This document shows, one piece after another, positions 8,653 to 16,424 of a DNA stretch of 64,000 nt (position 1 is the stretch's first letter; every line of letters begins with the position of its first letter). The notes under the pieces were generated by a model that searched no databases, was not told where the DNA came from, and was given only the letters and a program-made list of their open reading frames with translations. The stretch is from SZUA-229 sp041589455 (GTDB lineage: Bacteria; Pseudomonadota; Gammaproteobacteria; SZUA-229), in assembly GCA_041589455.1 (NCBI GenBank), contig JBFHVQ010000002.1:1-64000 (forward strand), given 5' to 3'. The translations under genes were made by a program, and so were the position numbers.

Positions 8653-8722
8653 GTGCTCCACCTTTGCTATTGTATAGACTGAAATAATCTCTCACTTACG
8701 ACAGAATGACAAGGAACCAGAA

Positions 8723-9610
8723 ATGATAAAAAAACTGATAAGTCTTGCACTCATAGTACTGTCTTTTAGTGCTCATGCCTCGAGCAAACCTTATGGTATA
8801 AACCTCGATGCCGGTATTATATCTGATGACAATGTCGGACGCGCTGCACTGGCCAGTGATATCGTTAGTGATACGATTTTAACCCTGGGCATTAACGTCG
8901 ACTACAGCTTCCATCTGGATGCGCACAGCCTGATGATGCTTTCCAGCGGTCTCGAGTCATATCAATATCAGGATTTTGACAAACTCTCAAATACTCTGCT
9001 TTTTGTTCGAGCCGACCTCGAACTACAGCCGCATCATGGATTCACTGCCCCCTGGTACCTGCTTTCACTTGAGTATAGCGCGGCTAACTACGATAGCAGT
9101 CTTCGTGATGCAACCGGTCTCACAGCAGAGCTGGCCATTGGTAAACGTATGACTGATCGAATTTCCATAAGAGGTGGCCTGCTATTTGAAAGCTTTGATG
9201 CAGATGTCCGTGAGTTTGATAATGACAATATGCGAGTTTACCTCAATTCAGACTATAAACTCTCAGAACACAATATCATCTATCTGACACTGGCATATAC
9301 TGATGGCAATACCACAACCTCAACAACCGATACAACACCCGCTAGCAAAACAAGCAATCCCCCCCGCTTTGGCCATCATTTACCCAATGAAGTGAAAACC
9401 ATTTCATTACGTGCCGATGATGCATTTAGAAACGGTTTTGTATATCAGCTCGACACCGAATCCAGCAGTTTACAGCTAGGCATTAACTATGGATTAAGTG
9501 ACCATCAATCGATTGATGCATCTGCTTTCTACTTCCGCTCAGATAGCTTCGGAAGTGACACATACGATGGTACAATTTTACAATTAAGTTACCTACATAG
9601 ATTTCAATGA
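8723..9610 (+). CDS. Predicted outer-membrane beta-barrel protein
   Basis: The 295-residue product has a clear signal peptide cleaved after SFSAHA. The rest is made of alternating hydrophobic/polar strands of 9-12 residues with short turns, such as FHLDAHSLMMLSSGLESYQY and SIDASAFYFRSDSF, and ends in an aromatic strand (YLHRFQ). This pattern is typical of an outer-membrane barrel. It has a good ribosome site (AAGGAA) and overlaps the thioredoxin gene by four bases (ATGA), so the two are co-translated. It diverges from the FecR-domain gene. No specific family is recognised. Confidence 0.65.
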   Translation: MIKKLISLALIVLSFSAHASSKPYGINLDAGIISDDNVGRAALASDIVSDTILTLGINVDYSFHLDAHSLMMLSSGLESYQYQDFDKLSNTLLFVRADLELQPHHGFTAPWYLLSLEYSAANYDSSLRDATGLTAELAIGKRMTDRISIRGGLLFESFDADVREFDNDNMRVYLNSDYKLSEHNIIYLTLAYTDGNTTTSTTDTTPASKTSNPPRFGHHLPNEVKTISLRADDAFRNGFVYQLDTESSSLQLGINYGLSDHQSIDASAFYFRSDSFGSDTYDGTILQLSYLHRFQ

Positions 9611-9960
9611 AGCCATTAGACAATATCATTAATATTCATTTTGAGGACTTCCATAGCCTGGTTATAGATGCCTCTCACACAAAACCCGTTTTAGTCGACC
9701 TGTGGGCTGAGTGGTGCTCACCCTGCCGCATCATCGCACCGATGCTTGAAAAAATCGCTGCTGAATTCCCGGACACGTTGACGATCACTAAAATTGAAGT
9801 CGATGAAGGTGAAAACATGAAAATCGCAGGCAAATATCAGGTCAGAGGCTTTCCTACATTAATATTATTCCAGAATGGCAAGGAAGCGGGGCGATTTAGC
9901 GGCGCCAAACCATTACACTTTATTCGTGAATTCATTGAAGACCACTGCGATATTGACTAA
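9607..9960 (+). CDS. Thioredoxin-like protein
   Basis: The 117-residue protein is a single thioredoxin fold with active-site WCSPC (C37 and C40) and the cis-proline region GFPTLILF. The active site differs from canonical WCGPC by Ser for Gly. There is no signal peptide, so it should be cytosolic and act as a reducing thiol-disulfide partner. It overlaps the upstream barrel gene by four bases, an odd pairing of a cytosolic reductant with an outer-membrane protein. Confidence 0.9.
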   Translation: MKPLDNIINIHFEDFHSLVIDASHTKPVLVDLWAEWCSPCRIIAPMLEKIAAEFPDTLTITKIEVDEGENMKIAGKYQVRGFPTLILFQNGKEAGRFSGAKPLHFIREFIEDHCDID

Positions 9961-10042
9961 AGCATAATCTTTTAAGAATGATTAAAATACAGTTTTTGCT
10001 AGACTCATATAACCCTGGATTTACAATATAAAACAAGGATTA

Positions 10043-10054
10043 ATGCATTCCTAA
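10043..10054 (+). promoter_or_regulatory. Three-codon upstream reading frame coupled by TAATG
   Basis: AAGGATTA precedes ATG-CAT-TCC-TAA, whose stop overlaps the ATG of the Sel1 gene (TAATG). The ribosome site is well spaced for the tiny frame and too far for the main start, so the main gene may be translated by termination-reinitiation. This could be chance. Confidence 0.35.
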
Positions 10055-11223
10055 TGAATAGCAATTTGAAACATCTCTTTCTAACAGGCATAACACTACT
10101 ATGCTTCTCATCCAGTGTTTTTTCAGACGACAAACCGTCTTCAAAACCACTCGATAATTATCAAAAAGGTCTACAGGCCTTTGAAAAAAATGACCATGCT
10201 ACCGCACTCATTTTATGGTTCCCCCTGGCCGACAAGGGACATGCCGACGCCCAGTTTCATCTTGGCAAAATGTACCTGGATAACAACAACCCGGGATATG
10301 ATCCTGAAACAGCAGCCAAATGGCTATCTCAATCTGCCGACCAGAACCACACAGAATCACAGTCTTTATTAGGCCAGATGTACCTCAAAGGCACGGGAGT
10401 CAAACGAAATTTTAAAAAAGCAGCACACTGGTTACTCAAAGCCGCGAAACACAACAATATCGAAGCAGAATATCTACTGGGTAAACTTTATTATTATGGT
10501 GATGGTGTTAAAAAATCACGTAAAGACTCAATCTACTGGTACAAAAAAGCCAGTGAACAGGGCCACGATAGAGCATCGGTAGAATTAGCACTGCTTTACC
10601 TTAATGGCAAGAACGTCAAACAAAACACTGCGAACGCTAAACAATTACTTGAAAAAGCTGCCAGCCATAATAATAGTTATGCACTTTTAACGCTTGCCCG
10701 CTTTTATGAAGAAGGAAAATACTACGAAAAAGATCTACAGCAATCGCTGGTATTTTATACAAAATCTGCTGAAGCTGGCTCTATGGATGCACAGTTTAAG
10801 TTAGCAGATGCATATGACCAGGGCACACTCACCAAACAAGACCGCAATCGATCATTTGTCTGGTATCGCAAGGCAGCTGAGCAGGGGCATCTGGAGTCCC
10901 TCTATCGACTTGGACGAGCTTATGTAAATGGTTATGGCACAAATAAAGACTTTAAAAGGGGGGTAAATGCTTTCCATAAAGCAGCAGAACGTGGACACGG
11001 CCAGGCACAAATGGACCTTGGTGTTGCCTACTATACTGGAAAAGGTGTTGCCCCTGACTCAACGATCGCTTATGCCTGGTTTTATGTTGCTGCAGCAAAC
11101 AAGGTTAAAGATGCACGTAAAACCCAGAAAACGCTTTACCAGAAACTGACTAAGGAAGATAAACGCATTGCTGCAAAGCTGGGAATCGAGTACAAACGTA
11201 AATATTATGTGCGAAAAAAGTAA
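10054..11223 (+). CDS. Secreted Sel1-repeat (TPR-like) protein
   Basis: The 389-residue protein starts with a signal peptide (hydrophobic to about residue 24, SSVFSDD) and is then almost entirely built of about eight or nine Sel1-like repeats of roughly 36 residues, with the usual signatures (ALGxMYxxGxGVxxxxxxAxxWYxKAAEQG), for example GQMYLKGTGVKRNFKKAAHW and YWYKKASEQGHD. Sel1 repeats form a helical solenoid that binds other proteins; in bacteria they often act in envelope assembly or signalling. The protein is lysine-rich at the C-terminus (YKRKYYVRKK). Partner unknown. Confidence 0.88.
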   Translation: MNSNLKHLFLTGITLLCFSSSVFSDDKPSSKPLDNYQKGLQAFEKNDHATALILWFPLADKGHADAQFHLGKMYLDNNNPGYDPETAAKWLSQSADQNHTESQSLLGQMYLKGTGVKRNFKKAAHWLLKAAKHNNIEAEYLLGKLYYYGDGVKKSRKDSIYWYKKASEQGHDRASVELALLYLNGKNVKQNTANAKQLLEKAASHNNSYALLTLARFYEEGKYYEKDLQQSLVFYTKSAEAGSMDAQFKLADAYDQGTLTKQDRNRSFVWYRKAAEQGHLESLYRLGRAYVNGYGTNKDFKRGVNAFHKAAERGHGQAQMDLGVAYYTGKGVAPDSTIAYAWFYVAAANKVKDARKTQKTLYQKLTKEDKRIAAKLGIEYKRKYYVRKK

Positions 11224-11342
11224 CTCCTGTGCCACTTATCGAATAGAAACCTGTTTGTGAGCTATTACACACACTTTTTAACCACATTAACTAAACTATT
11301 GATATTCAATAATTTAGCAACTTCATTTTTTAAAATGGACTA

Positions 11343-13448
11343 ATGCAAAGATACCATTTACTGCAGCGCTGCCTCCCCATTTCAGGCGGCAAAACTATCC
11401 GGCTATTTAGCCTGTGTTTTGCTGTGTCTATTAGTGCACCTAGCTTATGTCTTGCCAATATTCCAGGCAATTCTTACCCTGATTATCTTCAGTCAGAAGA
11501 GTTCACTGCTTATGCTGCTCAACGTGAAACCTATATTGCTGCTAGCAAAGCATTTGATAGCGGCAATATAAACAAGTTCAAACAGCTTTCTCGACAACTC
11601 AAAGACTACCCTCTTTACCCATATCTGGAATATAAGGCCTATAACAGCAAGCTATCTACATTATCACAACAACAGGTACAGTATTTTCTGAAAACCTATG
11701 ATGAAACGGTGGTTGGTGACTGGCTACGTTCCAAGCTCATTACAACCTATAGCCGAAAAAAGCGATGGCAATCTCTCATTGATATTTACCGCCCAGGTTA
11801 TGGCGTCACCGCCGAATGCAACTACTTGTATGCACTTATCAAGAATAAACAGGCCAGCCTTGCCTACCCCCGAATTGAAGCACTCTGGTTATCACCATCA
11901 TCACAGCCCAAACAGTGTGACAAGGTGTTTAGCCACTGGAAGAAACAGGGATTACTCACCCCTGAACTTATCTGGGAACGCTTTAGACTTGCCATTAATG
12001 ACGGAAATCGATCCCTGGCAAAATACCTGTTCACGTTGATGTCGGGCGGTGACCGAACGGCAGCACAACTTTGGCTCAAATCCCATAATAGACCGCAGAA
12101 AGTTCGCTTTTCCGAAATCCGTCAACTACCCCAGCCAGAACAGTCCAGCTTATTAGTCCATTGGCTTAAACGACTGGTTCGTCATGACATTGATCTCGGT
12201 ATCGAAACTTTTCTTCAACATCAGAACTACCCCTTTACTCGCCAGCAACACGCCCAGGTTACACGCTACATTGGCTTGAAACTAGCTCGTTCACACCTGC
12301 CAGGCGCTCACCTCTGGCTCGCTCGTGTACCTGCTGAAGAAACAGATAAACACGTAAAGGAATGGAAAATTCGTACCGCCATACGCCAGGGAGACTGGGT
12401 TCAGGTTGTTGAAAATATTAACCAGCTAAGTACGTCTCAACAAAACACGAATCGCTGGCAATACTGGTGGGCTTATGCCAATGAAGAACTGGGTAATAAT
12501 AATGATGCCATCGGTATTTACCAGCGCCTCGCTGAAAAGCGCAGCTATTATGGCTTCCTTGCAGCCGATCACCTCAATCTTAATTACAACTTCCGAGACC
12601 GCCCGATAGAACCTTCTGAAGATGCCATTAGCTATATCAGACAACAACCAGAAACCACCAGGGCGAGAGAGTTTTACCTGATGGAACGTCAACTCCCAGC
12701 TCGACGCGAATGGCAGCGTCTGTTGAAACGGCTCACATCAGAACAAAAGCTTGCCGCCTCAAAACTTGCACAACTCTGGGGGTGGCATGATCGCGCTATA
12801 ATAACCATGGGGCAAACACGATACCGTGATGACATCGAGCTCCGCTTCCCTCTACTCATGCAAGAAAAAATTCACAAATGGTCATCTCGTCATAATATAG
12901 AAGCCGCCTGGACCTACGCTATTATTCGCCGTGAAAGCGCCTTTATATCGGATGCTCGCTCATCTGTAGGCGCTATGGGGCTCATGCAATTAATGCCAAA
13001 TACAGCACGTAGTATGGCTCGCCACCTGAACATACATTATTCGGGCTACTCCAGCCTGCTAACCACTAACACCAATATCCGTCTTGGAACTGGCTATCTG
13101 GATCGGATGCTGGAAAAACTCAACCTGCAGGTTCTCGCAACTGCTGCCTATAATGCAGGGCCTCACCGAGTTGAGGCATGGCTGCCAGAACATAGAGCAA
13201 TGGATGCAATGCGCTGGATTGAAACCATTCCCTTTCAAGAAACCCGTGAATATGTCAGTAACGTTTTGGCCTATATGGCTATCTACGAGCACCGCATGCA
13301 ACGCACGGTAACTCGCCTACGTGACAGAATGCCACCGATTCCTCCTAAAGAAGCATCAAGTGATGAGTCTGCCATCTCTCAGGCCGTCAGCCTGCCCAAT
13401 ACCCCATTTTCTCCGCCTGAAACAAGCCCACTTAAAGAAAAATCCTGA
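11343..13448 (+). CDS. slt: Soluble lytic murein transglycosylase
   Basis: The 701-residue protein has an N-terminal signal peptide, a long helical superdomain (about residues 40-490) and a C-terminal lysozyme-like catalytic domain with RRESAF (catalytic Glu about 531), GAMGLMQLMPNTA and AAYNAGPHRVEAW. This is the Slt70 layout: a ring-shaped enzyme that cleaves peptidoglycan between MurNAc and GlcNAc and forms 1,6-anhydro-MurNAc ends in the periplasm. A proline-rich tail of about 35 residues follows the catalytic domain. A two-codon frame, ATG-GAC-TAA, overlaps its start as TAATG (11335-11345). Confidence 0.95.
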   Translation: MQRYHLLQRCLPISGGKTIRLFSLCFAVSISAPSLCLANIPGNSYPDYLQSEEFTAYAAQRETYIAASKAFDSGNINKFKQLSRQLKDYPLYPYLEYKAYNSKLSTLSQQQVQYFLKTYDETVVGDWLRSKLITTYSRKKRWQSLIDIYRPGYGVTAECNYLYALIKNKQASLAYPRIEALWLSPSSQPKQCDKVFSHWKKQGLLTPELIWERFRLAINDGNRSLAKYLFTLMSGGDRTAAQLWLKSHNRPQKVRFSEIRQLPQPEQSSLLVHWLKRLVRHDIDLGIETFLQHQNYPFTRQQHAQVTRYIGLKLARSHLPGAHLWLARVPAEETDKHVKEWKIRTAIRQGDWVQVVENINQLSTSQQNTNRWQYWWAYANEELGNNNDAIGIYQRLAEKRSYYGFLAADHLNLNYNFRDRPIEPSEDAISYIRQQPETTRAREFYLMERQLPARREWQRLLKRLTSEQKLAASKLAQLWGWHDRAIITMGQTRYRDDIELRFPLLMQEKIHKWSSRHNIEAAWTYAIIRRESAFISDARSSVGAMGLMQLMPNTARSMARHLNIHYSGYSSLLTTNTNIRLGTGYLDRMLEKLNLQVLATAAYNAGPHRVEAWLPEHRAMDAMRWIETIPFQETREYVSNVLAYMAIYEHRMQRTVTRLRDRMPPIPPKEASSDESAISQAVSLPNTPFSPPETSPLKEKS

Positions 13449-13556
13449 TTTTCATATAAAAAACATGAAGATAGTTGCACTTGCTAATAATCTAGTCTAA
13501 GTTTATTATGTAATTAACGTTAATTGCTTTGATAAATCCGCACCAGGAGCATATAA

Positions 13557-13742
13557 ATGAAAAATGACAACAAATTAAGAATTGGCGACAAAGTTAGAAT
13601 CAAGCGTACTGGACAGGAGGTTACTGTAGATCAGGTGAGCGCCCATGGTTTTAGCGTTATCAAGTTTAATTCAGGTGGTACTTACCGATTCCTGAATCAT
13701 CACCTTGAAAAGCAAGACAATCAGAACATAGTTTATAACTAA
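13557..13742 (+). CDS. Small protein of unknown function (61 aa)
   Basis: A strong ribosome site (CCAGGAG, about nine bases before the ATG) and a compact folded-looking sequence support this as a real gene. The centre, KVRIKRTGQEVTVDQVSAHG, resembles a small beta-barrel of the KOW/SH3 kind. It has no signal peptide. The 108-base gap before it is AT-rich and may hold its promoter. Function unknown. Confidence 0.65.
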   Translation: MKNDNKLRIGDKVRIKRTGQEVTVDQVSAHGFSVIKFNSGGTYRFLNHHLEKQDNQNIVYN

Positions 13743-13858
13743 ATATGGCCGTGTTGTGCACCAGGGAGGGGGCACGTTATCGGACAATGGATACTCAAGA
13801 AATATTTGATATCGTCGATGAATAGAGTATCTATTTATACTTATACACGAACACTGAT

Positions 13859-14143
13859 ATGGCAAATATTCCTACCATCCATCGCCGAGTTAGCCAGCTA
13901 TCCAGGCCTATTCGTCGAAGCCAGAAGGTTACTCAAAGCGAACACCCCGCAGATGAAGAGCAGCGACACAGTAGCTTTAAAGAGAGACGACGAGGGGATC
14001 GCCGCAAACACAGCACCAGGGTGCGCCTTGAGAGGCGAGACAGGCATAAAAACAGGCGCCAGTTAAAGCGGCACCAGAAAAATGAAAGCGTCTCACAAGA
14101 GACTTCAGAAAGAATGGGACGTCATATAAACACTGAAGCCTGA
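13859..14143 (+). CDS. Small highly basic protein, uncertain (94 aa)
   Basis: The sequence is dominated by Arg, Lys, His and Gln and contains FKERRRGDRRKHS and LERRDRHKNRRQ. The ERR-x-RR-x-DRR style resembles other short arginine-rich proteins common in gammaproteobacteria, one of which may lie at 15633-15857. There is no clear ribosome site, and an overlapping frame (13806-14066) is also open, so the gene is only probable. Confidence 0.4.
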   Translation: MANIPTIHRRVSQLSRPIRRSQKVTQSEHPADEEQRHSSFKERRRGDRRKHSTRVRLERRDRHKNRRQLKRHQKNESVSQETSERMGRHINTEA

Positions 14144-14242
14144 CCCGCACTCCATCAATTTGCTTTGATATGATACCCAATATTCATTAAGCTTAAATTA
14201 TGGCCTCCGCAGACAACCCTTTTATTAATTTACGTGAAGTTT

Positions 14243-14515
14243 ATGAAAAAAAAAGCACTCATTACCTTACAGTTTGTCATCTTTGCGATTCTAGCAACCG
14301 CCGGCATTTTATATGTTCTTAACAAGTCGCCAGTAGAAGACCTTGGCACCTATGAAAAACAGGAAGTAAGAGTACCTAACAAGGACTCATCGATAGTAGA
14401 TCAGTTTTTCAGCCCTAAGTCTAAAGCTCCGCAGCAAAGTGATGATGTATCTCTGATGGGTGGCTCAAGCCGCTATGACGAGGTTCGCATAGGCAAAAGC
14501 CTAGAAGAGGAGTAG
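14243..14515 (+). CDS. Small single-pass membrane protein of unknown function
   Basis: The 90-residue product begins MKKKALIT and has one hydrophobic segment (about residues 5-27), so it is either an anchored protein or has an uncleaved signal. The remaining 60 residues are polar and probably periplasmic. A GTG three codons upstream (14234) is an alternative start. No family recognised. It is convergent with the phosphoribulokinase-like gene. Confidence 0.6.
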   Translation: MKKKALITLQFVIFAILATAGILYVLNKSPVEDLGTYEKQEVRVPNKDSSIVDQFFSPKSKAPQQSDDVSLMGGSSRYDEVRIGKSLEEE

Positions 14516-14525
14516 TTATCTACTG

Positions 14526-15461
14526 TTAATAGTGACTCTGGTCGATCAGCTGTTCTATCAACGGTGAGCAGATCACATCGAGCGCATGCCCCATGCCACA
14601 GCCGGGTATTACCAGACTGTTTCGCCGGGTCATTACCGCCCCTTCTATAGAGTCAGCGTAATAAGCAACATCATGCTTATGTGCTTCCCGAAAACTCACC
14701 ACCAGGACACTCTCGTCATCATTGGGTACCGCAGACATATCGAATGGATTCGATGTATCAACCACCGGCATACGCTGAAAGTTTATATCTGTTAACGAAA
14801 ACTGTGGCACGATAAAATGAATATAATCCTGTAGCTGATGCAGAATTTGTTCGGTCACCTTTTCTGCTGTCAACTGCCACTTGATACGATCGCCCTGAAT
14901 ACGCTGAATCCACTCCAGGTTTATCGCAGGCACTACACCTATTAGCAAATCAACATACTGGGCAACATCAACACCCTGACCAGAATGACCATTTCGACGT
15001 TCATTATCCACAATTTGGCCATTACCTGATTTACGACGCGTCCATGATTCAGCTACTACCCCTCCATGCATCCCCTCATAGAACAGGCAATCTGTATCCT
15101 GCGGCAGATTCTGCCATTCGGTAAACTCTCCTGGTACTTCGTCAAATAAATGCTGATTTTGCTGATTTACTTTGTATCGAAAACAGCCACTTCCTGATTC
15201 GGCGTAGCTTTTAAAACAGGATTCAAGTTTTGAAAAATCATTCAGGTCAGGACCATAGCAACTTAATGATTTGCCTTCAGATTTAGCCTGAATTATCATT
15301 TTTTCAGTCGCTTTATCGTCATAACGAAGAAAACCATCACCTTCGATAAAACCTGCCTGGATATTATGACGAAAAAATATTTCCTTGAATGTTTTCTGGA
15401 CAGAAGAAGTACCTGCTCCACAAGCGCCTGTTACTGCAATAATGGGATGTGTTTTTGACAT
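14526..15461 (-). CDS. Divergent phosphoribulokinase-like (PrkB-type) kinase
   Basis: The 311-residue protein aligns by eye along its whole length with proteobacterial class I phosphoribulokinase: P-loop TGACGAGTSS (11-20), EGDGF with Asp42, LFYEGMHGG, LEWIQRI, FQRMPVVDTSNPF and VIPGCGMGHALD. That enzyme phosphorylates ribulose-5-phosphate to ribulose bisphosphate. However, residues known from the Rhodobacter enzyme to contact the sugar phosphate are changed: His45 is Leu, Arg49 is Asp, and the Lys-x2-Arg of KIHRD is RIQGD. There is also an insertion of roughly 25-30 residues after GGVVAE. No RuBisCO or other Calvin gene is nearby. The substrate may therefore differ. Confidence 0.8.
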   Translation of the reverse strand: MSKTHPIIAVTGACGAGTSSVQKTFKEIFFRHNIQAGFIEGDGFLRYDDKATEKMIIQAKSEGKSLSCYGPDLNDFSKLESCFKSYAESGSGCFRYKVNQQNQHLFDEVPGEFTEWQNLPQDTDCLFYEGMHGGVVAESWTRRKSGNGQIVDNERRNGHSGQGVDVAQYVDLLIGVVPAINLEWIQRIQGDRIKWQLTAEKVTEQILHQLQDYIHFIVPQFSLTDINFQRMPVVDTSNPFDMSAVPNDDESVLVVSFREAHKHDVAYYADSIEGAVMTRRNSLVIPGCGMGHALDVICSPLIEQLIDQSHY

Positions 15462-15632
15462 AACGCTAAAGCGCCTTTAATTTTTTAAGACACACAAGCT
15501 TATATTGATATGGAACCCGGTCAACCATTTATCGACACCTTGTTGACGCTTGTTAATTATCAACTATTAATATATTGATACTCCCCCAGATTTTCAAGTG
15601 TCATCCAGGCCTTAACAAGATGGGAGGTTCTT

Positions 15633-15857
15633 ATGAATAACCAGGGTTTCTATTACACTGGCCCCGAAAGGCGTCACGCAAAAGCACCAAGACGATTAAT
15701 TTTTTGCCGAAGACACAGAATCCGCAGAGAGTCACTTGTAACTGACTGTCGGCAGACACCCTGCAGAAGGCAGGAAGATGTAGATGGTTACATCGAACTG
15801 AGCACCTTATACGACGGAGAGAATCAATCCCAGAGACCGCCCCATACGGAAAAATAA
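15633..15857 (+). CDS. Small arginine-rich protein (74 aa)
   Basis: The start is supported by GGGAGG about seven bases upstream. The N-terminus (YYTGPERRHAKAPRR) has the GPERR-x-RR signature seen in many short uncharacterised proteobacterial proteins; the rest contains three cysteines and many Arg. No signal peptide. It stands alone between the kinase-like gene and a hairpin. Function unknown. Confidence 0.6.
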   Translation: MNNQGFYYTGPERRHAKAPRRLIFCRRHRIRRESLVTDCRQTPCRRQEDVDGYIELSTLYDGENQSQRPPHTEK

Positions 15858-15874
15858 ATTAGCACTATCGCAAA

Positions 15875-15898
15875 AGCTACCACCAGGAAGCGGTAGCT
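15875..15898 (-). terminator. Hairpin downstream of PilZ gene
   Basis: AGCTACC (15875-15881) pairs with GGTAGCT (15892-15898). On the minus strand it is followed by TTTTG, so it could end transcription of the PilZ gene at 15952-16311, and perhaps also the convergent small gene. Confidence 0.45.
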
Positions 15899-15951
15899 AG
15901 ATACTGCATTACAAAACTGGCATCGACGTGGCATCTGAAGCCCGGGCTAAT

Positions 15952-16311
15952 TCACTTCAGAGCTGCCTGCCAGCTATCCAGGTCAGTCACTGTATCTGTT
16001 CGCTCTCTCAAAACCACTCCGATTTGAAAATATCCACCCACTTCCATTTCAGTACACCAGCGAACGTTACCTGTAAGAAAATAACGCTTATTATCATCTT
16101 TCAGTGTTACCCATACGTCCAGCACACTATCCAGCTTTATAGGTTGATTTATTTCGATACGTAAACCAGTTGCTGAAACATCAATTGTTGATCCACAAAG
16201 TGTTTTACCTAGTAAGTTAGGGTTTTCCGATGAGAAGACTATTTTTAGTTCAAGAGCTTCTTGTAAATGGTATCGTTGGGCACCACGGCGCTCTTCAAGT
16301 GTATTTTCCAT
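15952..16311 (-). CDS. PilZ-domain protein (second copy)
   Basis: The 119-residue single-domain protein has ERRGAQRYH near the start (the RxxxR element, about residues 8-13) and DVSATG (about 44-49), matching D/NxSxxG, so c-di-GMP binding is expected. It resembles the PilZ protein at 3981-4364 in length and in the later segment (YFLTGNVRWCTEMEVGGYFQIGV against YLRGRVCWCYELG...FQLGV). The two look like paralogues. Target unknown; it stands upstream of the RND efflux operon's 3' end but on its own transcript. Confidence 0.85.
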   Translation of the reverse strand: MENTLEERRGAQRYHLQEALELKIVFSSENPNLLGKTLCGSTIDVSATGLRIEINQPIKLDSVLDVWVTLKDDNKRYFLTGNVRWCTEMEVGGYFQIGVVLRERTDTVTDLDSWQAALK

Positions 16312-16424
16312 GCAAATGTCCCAAAATGACAGTCGTATTATTATAAGTGCTTTGACACAGCCCTTAACAACCCTGTGAATTAAGTATTTTCAACAGGCAT
16401 GAATAATTTAGTATAGGCTGGCAT

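Noticed and set aside
13806..14066. Alternative frame overlapping the small basic protein
   Set aside because: It has no ribosome site and no conserved-looking sequence; the other frame has the arginine-rich signature.
14526..15461. Evidence for the Calvin cycle
   Set aside because: The kinase is divergent in sugar-contact residues and no RuBisCO is in the window; PrkB-type proteins also occur in heterotrophs.
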